Made by a program: the position numbers and the translations under genes
Notes under the pieces: model-generated
The model's database searches: none
What the model saw: the letters and a program-made list of their open reading frames with translations, nothing else
What the model was told of the DNA's origin: nothing
Shown: piece after piece, positions 53,070-62,092 of the stretch
Layout of the letters: the number at the start of each line of letters is the position of its first letter
How positions within the stretch are numbered: position 1 is the stretch's first letter
Assembly (NCBI GenBank): GCA_913056255.1
Contig: CAJXLN010000008.1
Location: 1 to 64,000, forward strand
DNA: 64,000 nucleotides
DNA from: an uncultured Thermotogae bacterium
Lineage (GTDB): Bacteria > Thermotogota > Thermotogae > Mesoaciditogales > Mesoaciditogaceae
Direction: 5' to 3'

Positions 53070-53441
53070 ATGTCAAATTTAGTTACTGTGATAGTAGCTA
53101 TCGGGGTATTTTCTGTTGCTTTATTGTTCATAGGTGTCATCAATGCCCCATCTGTTTCAGGGCTCTTACCTCCGCAAAATTTCATCGCAAAATCTATTGC
53201 TTCTGATGCGATATTGCTTTCGTGGACATATTCAAAACCGGACAATATCAAAGGTTTCTTAATCTATCGCCGTATCAATAACGGAAAATGGAATTTACTA
53301 ACCACTATCAAAAATCCATATATCACATCTTATTTAGACCTAAACATCAAATCAAATACGAAATACTCTTATTATATAGTGACTCATAAAGATGTATTCT
53401 TATCCAAACCTTCGACCATTTTGGAAGTATCTATCCCATGA
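53070..53441 (+). CDS. Membrane-anchored fibronectin type III-like protein
   Basis: 123 residues: an N-terminal membrane helix (about 4-32) and one FN3-like domain (about 34-122) with LLPPQNFIAKSIASDAILLSW, IKGFLIYRR and NTKYSYYIVTHKD. ATG 53070 follows GGGGG. It is isolated, flanked on both sides by right ends of RAYT-type repeats (52798-52833 and 53444-53479), and may have been carried in with them. Its role outside the membrane is unknown. Confidence 0.7.
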   Translation: MSNLVTVIVAIGVFSVALLFIGVINAPSVSGLLPPQNFIAKSIASDAILLSWTYSKPDNIKGFLIYRRINNGKWNLLTTIKNPYITSYLDLNIKSNTKYSYYIVTHKDVFLSKPSTILEVSIP

Positions 53442-53443
53442 GA

Positions 53444-53483
53444 AAAGAAAAATAAACAAAACTTGCATTTCAAGACCTGATCC
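53444..53483 (+). repeat. Second RAYT/REP right-end copy
   Basis: The 36 bases 53444-53479 are identical to 52798-52833, and the following ATCCC completes an inverted match to the left end at 52685 with one mismatch (GGGATCAGGTCTTGA read backwards). A larger element 52685-53483 enclosing the FN3 gene is therefore possible. Confidence 0.8.
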
Positions 53484-53485
53484 CT

Positions 53486-53518
53486 AAAAAAAGATTCCGA
53501 CTTGAAATCGGAATCTTT
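53486..53518 (-). terminator. Terminator of the oxidoreductase operon (bidirectional hairpin)
   Basis: AAAGATTCCGA and TCGGAATCTTT form a perfect 11-pair stem. On the minus strand a run of seven T follows, ending the transcript of the gene at 53541-55445; in the plus direction it could also stop the FN3 transcript. Confidence 0.85.
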
Positions 53519-53540
53519 GAATTTCAGGGAGTCATTCTGG

Positions 53541-55445
53541 CTAGATATCAAACGCTACCGCGTATCCATCACGCACGGCTTCAACCAATTTCGCGACTTT
53601 CAGTCCATCTCCAACCACGTGAGTGGGAACGGGAAGGGGCTCGAATTCACGCGGTTTTCCACCAAAAGCTACGATAAAGTGATCAAATGGAATTCTTTTA
53701 TCTTTGCCATCATTCTCTATCTTCACAGAATTATCAGAAATTTCTTTTATTTTAGACGATTTCAAAATTCTAACATTGCTTTCCCTCAATTCGTTAAGCA
53801 AGTAATTTCTGCTTATCGGTTCCATCTCAATCGCAATGTCAGGAAGCATTTCAACGATCGTTACTTCATTATCAGATTTTGCAAGATGAAGTGCTGTTTC
53901 GCATCCAACCAATCCTCCGCCGCCAACGACTACTCTTTCACCACTTGGAGATTTACCTTTAAGAACCTCCGAATAAAGCATTATGTTAGGACCTTCAATC
54001 CCTTTTATTGGAGGAACAAGTGGTTCCGCTCCAAGAGCGAGTATAACTTCATTTGGCTTCTCGCTCATGACAACTTTTGCATTTGCATTTACAGATGTCC
54101 TAATATCAACTTTTAATTCTCTAAGGATTTCTTTGTAATAATCTATAAGCCAGTTCATCTTGTCCTTTCCGGGCGGTACAGCTGCCAACCTGATAGCTCC
54201 ACCGATTTCCTCTTCCTTTTCAAATACCACAACTTTGTGACCTTTAAGCGCGCTTATCCGTGCAGCCTTCAATCCAGCCGGCCCACCTCCAACGATCACT
54301 ATCTTTTTGGGTTTTGCGGTAGAAATCAAAAATTCGTAATTCCTATCTTTTCCAACGTTAGGATTAACTCCACATCTTATGGAAGTTCCCGCAGCGTGTC
54401 TTGAAATTATACATTCCGAGCAGCCCACACATTTTCTGATCGTTTTCTCTTTTCCATATTTGGCTTTAATCGGCCAGTCTGGATCGGCAATTAAGGTTCT
54501 TCCCAAAGCGACGAGATCCGCACTCTTCTCTCTAAGCAATTTTTCGGCGACGGCCGGTTCTCGAATGACTCCAACTGCTATTACAGGAATTTTAACCCCA
54601 TTATCCTTTAAAATCTTGGCAAGATTTGATCTCCATGCTTGAGGATAAGCCATCGGTTCGAGTCTCTTTTCTTTGTTTCCAAAGCCAACATCAGCGTGAA
54701 TTGCCGCATAACCATACTCTTCAAATTTCTTAGCTATTTTTACTCCGTCTTCTTCTGGCTTTATTCCTTCATCAACGTAATCTATAACTCCAAGTCTTGC
54801 GGTAATCGTGTAGTTTTCTCCACATTTTTCTCTGATTTTATCGATAATGAGCTTTGCAAACCTTGTGCGATTATCTACGCTTCCACCGTACTCATCCGTT
54901 CTTTTGTTTGCGATAGGGGACAAAAACTCGTTTACAAGTAAACCATGAGCTGCTTCAATTTCCACACCATCAAAACCAGCTTTTTTTGCTATAAATGCTG
55001 CTTTTGCAAATTTTTCTGCCACCTCTTCTATTTCTTGAAAATTCAAAACGTGTGGATGCACACCATCAGGTCTCAGAGAAACATCCGATGGCGCAATTGC
55101 GGGTAAATGTGAAGCAAACAGACCTTGATGGGTAAGTTCGACAAAGGCTAAAGCGCCATATTTATGTATCTCTTCGACCAAATAGCTCAAGCCTGGTACA
55201 AATCTTTTGTCATCTAACCTTGGCTGAGTTGCACCTTCCATTGTAGCTGGATAGTCGATACAGGCATTTTCTACAGTAATAAGTGCTGCCCCACCCTTAG
55301 CTCTTCTGGCGTAGTGATAAGCAAATCTGTCTGTGATTTCTCCATTAGTCCCTGCAAGATTAGTTGAAATTGGTGGAAAAATTATTCTGTTTTTTAATCT
55401 CAAGCTTCCAATCTTTAATTCGGAAAAAAGCGTGTTAAAGCCCAT
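53541..55445 (-). CDS. Old-yellow-enzyme-type NADH:flavin oxidoreductase (2,4-dienoyl-CoA reductase-like)
   Basis: 634 residues. The N-terminal FMN TIM barrel (about 1-340) has RLKNRIIFPPI, the HQGLF block and GVEIEAAHGLLVNEFLSP. It is followed by an iron-sulfur cluster motif CVGCSECI with a later RCGVNP, then an FAD/NAD(P) module with VIVGGGPAGLKAARISALKG and VVGGGGLVGCETALHLA. This is the architecture of 2,4-dienoyl-CoA reductase, trimethylamine dehydrogenase and related enoate reductases. The substrate cannot be named. It lies one base downstream of the DUF134 gene. Confidence 0.9.
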   Translation of the reverse strand: MGFNTLFSELKIGSLRLKNRIIFPPISTNLAGTNGEITDRFAYHYARRAKGGAALITVENACIDYPATMEGATQPRLDDKRFVPGLSYLVEEIHKYGALAFVELTHQGLFASHLPAIAPSDVSLRPDGVHPHVLNFQEIEEVAEKFAKAAFIAKKAGFDGVEIEAAHGLLVNEFLSPIANKRTDEYGGSVDNRTRFAKLIIDKIREKCGENYTITARLGVIDYVDEGIKPEEDGVKIAKKFEEYGYAAIHADVGFGNKEKRLEPMAYPQAWRSNLAKILKDNGVKIPVIAVGVIREPAVAEKLLREKSADLVALGRTLIADPDWPIKAKYGKEKTIRKCVGCSECIISRHAAGTSIRCGVNPNVGKDRNYEFLISTAKPKKIVIVGGGPAGLKAARISALKGHKVVVFEKEEEIGGAIRLAAVPPGKDKMNWLIDYYKEILRELKVDIRTSVNANAKVVMSEKPNEVILALGAEPLVPPIKGIEGPNIMLYSEVLKGKSPSGERVVVGGGGLVGCETALHLAKSDNEVTIVEMLPDIAIEMEPISRNYLLNELRESNVRILKSSKIKEISDNSVKIENDGKDKRIPFDHFIVAFGGKPREFEPLPVPTHVVGDGLKVAKLVEAVRDGYAVAFDI

Positions 55446-55446
55446 T

Positions 55447-55872
55447 TTAATTCCTCCTCTTTAACTTACCATTGTTCATTTCAATAACTTCAATGTTTTT
55501 TGCATGACATTCAGGACACCTGTGTTTGTCATAATTCAGAGGAACTCTCCATATCTTGCCGCAACTTGCACATTTTATCAATTTAACATTGCGGCACTTC
55601 TCATTTTTACCTATTCTGAGTTCTTTTGTGTTTATAATGGCATCGGCGATCTTCGTGTGAGCAGATTTTATGATTCTACCAAATGTTTGTCTAGAAACAT
55701 CCATAACACGTGCAGCGTTTTCCTGATACATATTTTCAACATCAGCAAGACGAATAGCTTCCAATTCATCTATTGTCAGTTCAACATAACCGTTGATTTT
55801 TCTATTTGGTTTGAATTTTGTAGGCTTCAGGAGGTACTCAACGATCCTGTATTTCTTAGGCCTTCCTATCAA
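55447..55872 (-). CDS. DUF134 family DNA-binding protein with zinc ribbon
   Basis: 141 residues from TTG 55872 (GGAG five bases upstream; GTG 55878 is an alternative). The family pattern starts with GRPKKYRIVEY and has ELEAIRLADVENMYQENAARVMDVSRQTFGRII, a sigma-like helix-turn-helix. The C-terminus adds a zinc-ribbon with CASCGKIW and CPEC. It is probably a redox- or metal-linked transcriptional regulator of the adjacent flavoprotein gene, with which it forms an operon. Confidence 0.85.
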   Translation of the reverse strand: MIGRPKKYRIVEYLLKPTKFKPNRKINGYVELTIDELEAIRLADVENMYQENAARVMDVSRQTFGRIIKSAHTKIADAIINTKELRIGKNEKCRNVKLIKCASCGKIWRVPLNYDKHRCPECHAKNIEVIEMNNGKLKRRN

Positions 55873-55988
55873 TATCACTCCACATCATTATGGTCTTATG
55901 CTAATTATAAACTTACTCTTAAATGATTTCATTTACATGAAATATAAGTAAAAAATTTGTGCGGTGGTAATTCTATAAATTGTAAATC

Positions 55989-56117
55989 CTATCCTCTTAT
56001 TACCGACAAATTCAAATCGAGATGATTGTAATCCACACCACTGTCCACCACGGCAACAATGATGGTGTTGTCTCCTTTTTCTGAATTCCATCCTGATGGC
56101 ATGTAAATGTTTGAGAT
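55989..56117 (-). pseudogene. Fragment of a subtilisin-like (S8) serine protease gene
   Basis: A 42-codon open stretch between two stop codons reads MPSGWNSEKGDN followed by TIIVAVVDSGVDYNHLDLN, an excellent match to the catalytic-Asp region of subtilases (VAVIDTGVDYNHPDL pattern). Neither the His nor the Ser catalytic regions are found nearby, so only this internal piece survives. Confidence 0.75.
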
Positions 56118-56193
56118 TTAGAAAGAGCTTTCTCATTAAGATTCGTGGTACAATTCAAATAAGGAGCTGAAACCTTTTAAGGAGGTGCCGATT

Positions 56194-57234
56194 TTGAAAC
56201 TGCTTGAAAAATACTTTAGCCTGCTGCCGGTTACACCTTTAACTCCTCTTATTTCTCTCGGAGAGGGTTTCACGCCTCTCATTCGAGTGCGAAAAATCAG
56301 TGAAATTCTGGGAGTGAACTTGTATTTGAAGTATGAAGGAATGAATCCAACAGGTTCTTTTAAAGATAGAGGAATGGTGATGGCGATCGCGAAAGCCATT
56401 GAATATGGAGCTAAAAGTGTTATATGTGCATCCACAGGAAACACTTCCGCTTCTGCTGCGGCTTACGCGGCGGCATTCGATCTAAAGGCGATCGTTGTCA
56501 TACCAGATGGAAAAATAGCATTGGGAAAACTTGCGCAAGCAATGATATATGGAGCCAAGGTGGTTAAAGTAGATGGCAACTTCGATGATTGCCTGAAACT
56601 CGTTAAAAAAGTGAGTGATGATTATCCTGTTGTACTTGTGAATTCTTTGAATCCTAACAGAATTGAGGGACAGAAAACAGCGGCTTTTGAAATTGTAGAT
56701 ACACTTGGTGATGCTCCCGATTACCATTTTCTTCCAGTTGGAAATGCTGGGAATATAACTGCTTACTGGATGGGCTACACTCAGTACCAAAAAGAAGGAA
56801 AAGCAAAAAAGCTACCAAAAATGATGGGTTTTCAAGCAGAAGGTGCGGCACCAATAGTGCATGGCCATCCCGTTGAACATCCGGAAACTGTTGCCACGGC
56901 AATCCGTATAGGAAATCCAGCAAGTTGGAAGCGCGCCATTGCCGCTCGTGACGAATCCAAAGGTTTTATAGGCATGGTGAGTGATGAAGAAATACTCAGC
57001 GCACAACGTCTTATCGCTTCAAAAGAAGGAATTTTTTGCGAGCCTGCATCGGCTGCGTCCGTTGCCGGTGCTATAAAGATGGCAAAATCTGGAACCTTCA
57101 AAGGTGGTGAAACAGTGGTTGCCACGCTTACGGGGAATGGCTTAAAAGATCCAGATATCATTTTAAGAAAGATGGATAAAATTTCCACCATTCCAAATGA
57201 TGTGAATACGCTTGTAAAAGAGATGGGACTTTGA
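56194..57234 (+). CDS. threonine synthase thrC: Threonine synthase
   Basis: 346 residues from TTG 56194, behind GGAGGTG. PLP-dependent fold II enzyme that converts O-phosphohomoserine to threonine. Visible are ISLGEGFTPLIRV, KYEGMNPTGSFKDRGM with the PLP Lys, CASTGNTSASAAAYAA, LPVGNAGNITAYWMG and FCEPASAASVAG. The stop codon overlaps the TTG start of thrB (TTGA). Confidence 0.95.
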   Translation: MKLLEKYFSLLPVTPLTPLISLGEGFTPLIRVRKISEILGVNLYLKYEGMNPTGSFKDRGMVMAIAKAIEYGAKSVICASTGNTSASAAAYAAAFDLKAIVVIPDGKIALGKLAQAMIYGAKVVKVDGNFDDCLKLVKKVSDDYPVVLVNSLNPNRIEGQKTAAFEIVDTLGDAPDYHFLPVGNAGNITAYWMGYTQYQKEGKAKKLPKMMGFQAEGAAPIVHGHPVEHPETVATAIRIGNPASWKRAIAARDESKGFIGMVSDEEILSAQRLIASKEGIFCEPASAASVAGAIKMAKSGTFKGGETVVATLTGNGLKDPDIILRKMDKISTIPNDVNTLVKEMGL

Positions 57235-58064
57235 GAAAGGTATCGGTGTCAGTTCCGGCAACTGTGGCGAATCTTGGAAGCGGTTTTGACACGCTGGGAA
57301 TTGCACTGAATCTCAGAAATGTCGTGACAATTGAAGAAAGTGATCACTTCGAAGTGATTGAAAGGGGAATTGGCCTTTCGGGAGAAGATCTGATTGCGAA
57401 AACCGTGAAGGTTTTCCTGAAAGAAAATGGAGAAGACACGAATGTTCGTATTGTAAAGCACAGTGTAATACCTATTGGTAAAGGTTTAGGCTCAAGCGCT
57501 GCAGCAGTAGTTTCTGCATTGGGAGTATCCATGGCTTTTACGGGTTCAATCGATCCAAATCTCCTTTTCACTGAAGCTGTTGAAATAGAGGGACATCCCG
57601 ATAACGTTGCGCCGGCTGTTTACGGTGGCATGAGAGTTAGTGCATCTACTCCTGAAGGATATACTTCGCTCGGAATTGGCGTTCCTTTTAGATCTTTGAC
57701 CGTCTTTGTGCCACCTTTTAAAACCTCAACCGATGAGTCGAGAAAAGCACTTCATAAAGAAGTTTTGCTTTCTCAGGCTGTTTTCAATCTTCAGAGATTG
57801 GGAATTTTACTCGCCGGGTTTGCAAGAGGGGAAATCATCAAAGAAGGTTTTGAAGACGAATTACACCAAAATTTGCGTCTTTTACAACATCCAGAGGCGA
57901 AAGAGTTTTTCGAATATCTGAACTCTCATTTTAATCTTCCAACATTTTTATGTGGTTCTGGTCCATCTATCGGTGTTGTAGGTGATGTTAATCCAAAGAT
58001 TCCAAATGGTTGGAAGAAATTGGAACTCGATGTCTCTGAAAAAGGCTTAAAAATAGAAAATTGA
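57231..58064 (+). CDS. thrB: Homoserine kinase
   Basis: 277 residues, GHMP kinase family: SVPATVANLGSGFDTLGIAL at the N-terminus, the ATP-binding PIGKGLGSSAAAVVSALG, EGHPDNVAPAVYGGM and the C-terminal LCGSGPSIGVV. It phosphorylates homoserine for ThrC. TTG start inside the thrC stop codon. The Nif3-like gene follows after about 20 bases. Confidence 0.95.
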   Translation: MRKVSVSVPATVANLGSGFDTLGIALNLRNVVTIEESDHFEVIERGIGLSGEDLIAKTVKVFLKENGEDTNVRIVKHSVIPIGKGLGSSAAAVVSALGVSMAFTGSIDPNLLFTEAVEIEGHPDNVAPAVYGGMRVSASTPEGYTSLGIGVPFRSLTVFVPPFKTSTDESRKALHKEVLLSQAVFNLQRLGILLAGFARGEIIKEGFEDELHQNLRLLQHPEAKEFFEYLNSHFNLPTFLCGSGPSIGVVGDVNPKIPNGWKKLELDVSEKGLKIEN

Positions 58065-58082
58065 AGTTTGGAGGACAACAAA

Positions 58083-58853
58083 ATGCTGATAAGAGAATTT
58101 TTGGATGAATTAGAAAAGATCGCACCTCTTTCACTTCAAGAAAACTATGACAATTCAGGTGTCCAGGTAGATGGTCCAAATGTAAACCTATCAAATGTAC
58201 TTGTAAGTCTTGATCCAACACCGCAGGCTCTGAAAATGGCTGTTGCCAATGAATGTCAGTTGGTTTTAACACATCATCCTCTCCTATTTGAGGGAATAAA
58301 ATATTTGACCACAAAAAACACAACAGGTGATATGATATACACGGCAATCATGAATGGTATCACGATTTACGCGGCACATACCAACTACGATTCCGCTGCT
58401 GGGGGATTGAACGATGTGCTGTCAAAGAAGTTGAAAATGTTCAACGTTACTCCACTCGTACCTAATACATTTGGAGATGATTCTGGTATAGGACGTGTTG
58501 GGGAAATTAAACCTATGGATATACGCGAATTCGCTCGTTTCGTTAAAAATGTGCTTGAATCCAGAATGGTAAGACTTGCTGCCGTTGGGCCACATGAAGT
58601 TCGTAGGGTGGCGATTTGTTCTGGTTCTGGTTCGGAATTCATTGAAAAAGCGTTGGAAGCAAAGGCGGATGTGTATGTAACCGGTGATGTGACATACCAT
58701 AAAATAATAAAAGCTGTCGAAGCTGGTCTTTCGCTTATCATCGTGGAGCACGACGAAAGCGAAAAATTCTTTGAGAGTGAGATGGTAAGGTTTGTAGAAT
58801 CCTTTGGGATCAAAGCGATCAAATACCATGAAAATTTTTATACGTATTTGTAA
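58083..58853 (+). CDS. Nif3-like dinuclear metal-centre protein
   Basis: 256 residues from ATG 58083, behind GGAGG. Typical blocks: LIREFLDELEKIAPLSLQEN-type start, NYDNSGVQV, LTHHPLLFEGI, YAAHTNYDSAAGGLNDVL, ICSGSGSEFI, VTGDVTYHKI and IIVEHDESEKF, with the His and Asp/Glu ligands of the two-metal centre. Annotated in many genomes as GTP cyclohydrolase 1 type 2 homologue; the true role is unsettled. Confidence 0.88.
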   Translation: MLIREFLDELEKIAPLSLQENYDNSGVQVDGPNVNLSNVLVSLDPTPQALKMAVANECQLVLTHHPLLFEGIKYLTTKNTTGDMIYTAIMNGITIYAAHTNYDSAAGGLNDVLSKKLKMFNVTPLVPNTFGDDSGIGRVGEIKPMDIREFARFVKNVLESRMVRLAAVGPHEVRRVAICSGSGSEFIEKALEAKADVYVTGDVTYHKIIKAVEAGLSLIIVEHDESEKFFESEMVRFVESFGIKAIKYHENFYTYL

Positions 58854-58949
58854 CTGTACCCGTTGAGAGCGTTTGGGCTTTTTGATAGAGCAGTTATGAT
58901 AAAATAACGTTGTGATTATCTTCGTCGGAAAACATTAAAAGGGGGAAAT

Positions 58950-59234
58950 GTGGTAGATTCGTTTTTCTCTTACAAAAAGAGAAGAGAAAGAAAAGCTGTC
59001 GCTGATTTCAACATCCTTATTGACACCATGATAGATAGGATCATGGATAAGGTTTTTGAAAGATTGTCAAGCGAAAAGGTGACATTTTCAAAAAAAAATT
59101 CCCATAATAATTCCGATAATCGGACATTTAGAGAAATCCTTGAGGAAGAGGTATCCAAGTTTGACTCAATCGAAGAAGTTCAATACCTTGGAAAGTATCT
59201 TGTGGAATATTGGAAAAAAATTCATTTGAAATAA
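58950..59234 (+). CDS. Small unknown helical protein
   Basis: 94 residues, charged and helical, with no signal peptide or membrane segment. GTG 58950 follows GGGGGAAAT. The sequence FREILEEEVSKFDSIEEVQYLG suggests amphipathic helices. No family is recognised. First of three small genes in a row before the aminopeptidase gene; an extended -10 (TGATAAAAT, 58897-58905) lies upstream. Confidence 0.6.
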   Translation: MVDSFFSYKKRRERKAVADFNILIDTMIDRIMDKVFERLSSEKVTFSKKNSHNNSDNRTFREILEEEVSKFDSIEEVQYLGKYLVEYWKKIHLK

Positions 59235-59250
59235 ACTCGGAGGTGTATCG

Positions 59251-59841
59251 ATGTCTCGTTACAAGCGGTTTTTATGGATATTGGTGGCAGTTTTAGGCGC
59301 TGTTATGGTCTATCAGTTTTTCATGATGAACAAGAACAAAACGACTTATAAACAAACGTATTACAAATCGGAGTACATTTTCAGTAATGATTCCACATCC
59401 GTTTCTATACATACCGTTGCCGGTTTTCTTTTTAAAAAGCCGGAAGATTTAAAAAAAGCCATGGATCAATTTAAATCTCTTAGCAATAAGGACAAATTAA
59501 AAGCTTACAATAACATGTTTACAAAATTATCAAAATCGATAAAAAAGCCAATTAGAGCTTTGAGCTATCAGTCTACCATGACAGCTGAAAGTACAACTGC
59601 GCTTAAAATAGAAGAAAACGGTGTTGTATCTGGACTTGTTAGTTCAACAGACGATCTTGTGAAGATCTCCATGGGAAAAGTTGATATGAAGCTGGATAAA
59701 AATTCCAAGGTGATATTCAGTATTCCCAAAGGAAGCAAGCTCATTTCTGTTTTGCCGACTCCCACAAGTGTAGATGGGAACGAATTGATATGGAAAGGTC
59801 CGATGGACCTTAAATTTCCGGAGGTCGATTATAAAAAGTGA
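59251..59841 (+). CDS. Membrane-anchored protein of unknown function
   Basis: 196 residues: one N-terminal membrane helix (about 7-24) and an extracytoplasmic domain rich in K, S and T. ATG 59251 follows GGAGGTG. No family is recognised. It overlaps the next gene by GTGA and shares operon structure with the unknown genes on both sides. Confidence 0.6.
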   Translation: MSRYKRFLWILVAVLGAVMVYQFFMMNKNKTTYKQTYYKSEYIFSNDSTSVSIHTVAGFLFKKPEDLKKAMDQFKSLSNKDKLKAYNNMFTKLSKSIKKPIRALSYQSTMTAESTTALKIEENGVVSGLVSSTDDLVKISMGKVDMKLDKNSKVIFSIPKGSKLISVLPTPTSVDGNELIWKGPMDLKFPEVDYKK

Positions 59842-60365
59842 ATGCTTTCCTTTGGTTTGTGTGTGGCGTGGCAGTTGGAATTTTTCCTGTGATAATAGTC
59901 CTTGTTGTATTTCCGAGAAAACGTGAGAATGTGAATGTTTTCAACACTGATGATATATCTGAATTGATCGGTAAGATTCAACATGTTACAAGTGTCAATG
60001 TTGACACCGCTGAGCGCAAGATCGTACAGTTAAAATCGGCAATCCGTAGTGCCAATGCTGAATATATGAAACTCAATGAGGCCATTTCGGACGCCAAAAA
60101 TCTCTTTTCCAAGCACATGTCTTCCGCTTTCAAAGGAGAAAAAAAGAACGATGTTGAGATTGAAGATCGTACATTGAGCGCCAATCAGGGTAGTGAATTG
60201 AAAGAAAAAGTTATCGCAAAACCTCTTACAAAAGAAGAAAAAGTGATAGATTTAAAAAGAAAAAATTGGAATGTGGAGAGAATAGCAGAAAGTTTAAATA
60301 TGGGTATAGGTGAAGTTAAGCTCATAGTGGATCTGGATTCTCATATGAATAAAATTCAAAAATAG
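59838..60365 (+). CDS. Membrane-anchored coiled-coil protein with C-terminal HTH-like motif (DUF6115/DUF2802-like)
   Basis: 175 residues: an N-terminal membrane helix (about 3-25), a coiled-coil stretch (about 45-85), and a C-terminal helix-turn-helix-like element, VIDLKRKNWNVERIAESLNM followed by GIGEVKLIVDL, as in Firmicute DUF6115/DUF2802 proteins found near flagellar or cell-surface genes. GTG start inside the preceding stop codon. Function unknown. Confidence 0.6.
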   Translation: MNAFLWFVCGVAVGIFPVIIVLVVFPRKRENVNVFNTDDISELIGKIQHVTSVNVDTAERKIVQLKSAIRSANAEYMKLNEAISDAKNLFSKHMSSAFKGEKKNDVEIEDRTLSANQGSELKEKVIAKPLTKEEKVIDLKRKNWNVERIAESLNMGIGEVKLIVDLDSHMNKIQK

Positions 60366-60404
60366 CTTTTTTTACCACAAAAAAAATTGAGAGGAGGAAG
60401 CAAA

Positions 60405-61802
60405 ATGTCAAAAAAAGAATATGAAGATCTGAAAAAAAAGTTTGAGTTTTTACCGCGAAATGCGTGGAAGGGACTTAACGAAGGGGTAGTAAACAAATTT
60501 TCCTCTGAGTACATGAGTTTCTTATCTAAGGGAAAGACGGAAAGAATTGTAGTTGAAGAAACGGTCAAGCTTCTCGAAAAAGCGGGATACGTTCCAATAG
60601 AAAAAGCGGATTTTAAAAATGAAGTTAAAGCTTACAAGGTTTACAGATCAAAAACAGTGGCGGTTTACCGAATACCGAAGAAAATTGAAAAAGGTTTTAA
60701 CGTTATAGCTTCCCACATTGACTCACCCAGAATAGATCTTAAGCCAAGACCTGTCTATGAAGATACAGGTATTGCTCTTGCTAAAACGCATTATTATGGT
60801 GGGATAAAGAAATACCAATGGTTTAACATTCCACTTGCGATGATAGGAGTCGTTGTCAAAGAAAGTGGAGAATCTGTGAAAATCAATGTTGGAAACGATC
60901 CGAAAGATCCTGTATTCGTGATAAGTGATCTATTGCCTCATTTAGAAAATGATCCTAACAAGAAGCTCAGGGATATAAATGGAGAAATGTTAAATCTTAT
61001 AATTGGATCGAAGCCAATAACCTTTGATAAGATCGACTCTTCGATAAAATTGAATGTTCTTAAGGTATTGAATGAGAAATATGGAATCGTGGAAGAAGAT
61101 CTTACCAGCGCTGAATTGGAGTTAGTTCCCGCAACAGAGCCCAGAGAGATGGGATTCGATCGCAGTATGATCGCTGCTTATGGGCAAGACGATAGGATCT
61201 GTGCCTATACAAGCTTGAAGGCCATTCTGGATGCCAAAAGCATTTCCAGACCAACGGTTGTCGTATTCTTCGATAAGGAAGAAATTGGGAGTGATGGCAG
61301 CACAGGAGCAAAGAATCAATTCTGGATTTTGCCGATCAAAAAAGTTTTGAGTGCGCGCAATCAAGACTTCAGCCTGCTTTTAGAAGATTTTATAGAGAAC
61401 ACTGCCGTTTTATCTTCAGATGTCAGCGCAGCAGTCAATCCAACTTTCAAAGAAGTTCATGAAATGAACAACGCGGCGTTGTTAGGACACGGTATAGTCT
61501 TGACAAAATATACGGGTAGTCGGGGCAAATTCGGAGCAAATGATGCCGATGCCGAGTTCGTTGGAAAAATAAGAAGACTATTCAACGACAACAAAATCGC
61601 ATGGCAACCAGGGGAGCTTGGAAAAGTGGACATCGGTGGTGGTGGAACTGTTTCAAAATACTTTGCAGAAGAGGGCATGCACGTCATCGATACAGGCCCA
61701 GCACTTCTTGGAATGCATTCTCCCTATGAGATAGTATCAAAAGCCGATCTTTACCATTCTTACCTCGCTTACAAAGCATTTATCGAAAAATTTGAAATGT
61801 AA
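60405..61802 (+). CDS. apeA: M18 family aminopeptidase
   Basis: 465 residues from ATG 60405, behind GAGGAGG. The metal-binding and catalytic blocks of M18 peptidases are visible: ASHIDSPRIDLKPRP, KTHYYGGIKKYQWFNIPLA, DDRICAYTSLKA, VVFFDKEEIGSDGSTGAKN and DTGPALLGMHSPYEI. Cytoplasmic dodecameric aminopeptidase that removes N-terminal residues in peptide turnover. A strong terminator follows. Confidence 0.93.
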   Translation: MSKKEYEDLKKKFEFLPRNAWKGLNEGVVNKFSSEYMSFLSKGKTERIVVEETVKLLEKAGYVPIEKADFKNEVKAYKVYRSKTVAVYRIPKKIEKGFNVIASHIDSPRIDLKPRPVYEDTGIALAKTHYYGGIKKYQWFNIPLAMIGVVVKESGESVKINVGNDPKDPVFVISDLLPHLENDPNKKLRDINGEMLNLIIGSKPITFDKIDSSIKLNVLKVLNEKYGIVEEDLTSAELELVPATEPREMGFDRSMIAAYGQDDRICAYTSLKAILDAKSISRPTVVVFFDKEEIGSDGSTGAKNQFWILPIKKVLSARNQDFSLLLEDFIENTAVLSSDVSAAVNPTFKEVHEMNNAALLGHGIVLTKYTGSRGKFGANDADAEFVGKIRRLFNDNKIAWQPGELGKVDIGGGGTVSKYFAEEGMHVIDTGPALLGMHSPYEIVSKADLYHSYLAYKAFIEKFEM

Positions 61803-61820
61803 TTTTTCAGTATGGATAAA

Positions 61821-61850
61821 AACAGGCCGACAATTGTCGGCCTGTTTTTT
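61821..61850 (+). terminator. Terminator of the aminopeptidase gene
   Basis: AACAGGCCGACAA/TTGTCGGCCTGTT is an almost perfect palindrome followed by TTTTTT. Confidence 0.9.
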
Positions 61851-62064
61851 GCGTGATTCTTCATAAAAAAAGCGTACCTCTCAAGAAACGCGCATCGCTT
61901 GTCCCATCATGGTCACAATGTTAACGTTGTTTTTTTCTCTTTACTCAATAGCACTTTTTACCACTTTTTCATACAGAATTGGGGCTTTTTTCTTGATTAT
62001 TTACATCTGTATTTTTGTTATTTCAAAAATCGCTTCTTAAAGTTGAAAAAATCCTTACTCATCG

Positions 62065-62092
62065 AAAAAAAGGGCAACAGACCACTGCCCTT
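62065..62092 (-). terminator. Terminator of the thiolase gene
   Basis: On the minus strand AGGGCA and TGCCCT form a stem that starts within the stop codon, followed by TTTTTTT. Confidence 0.8.
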
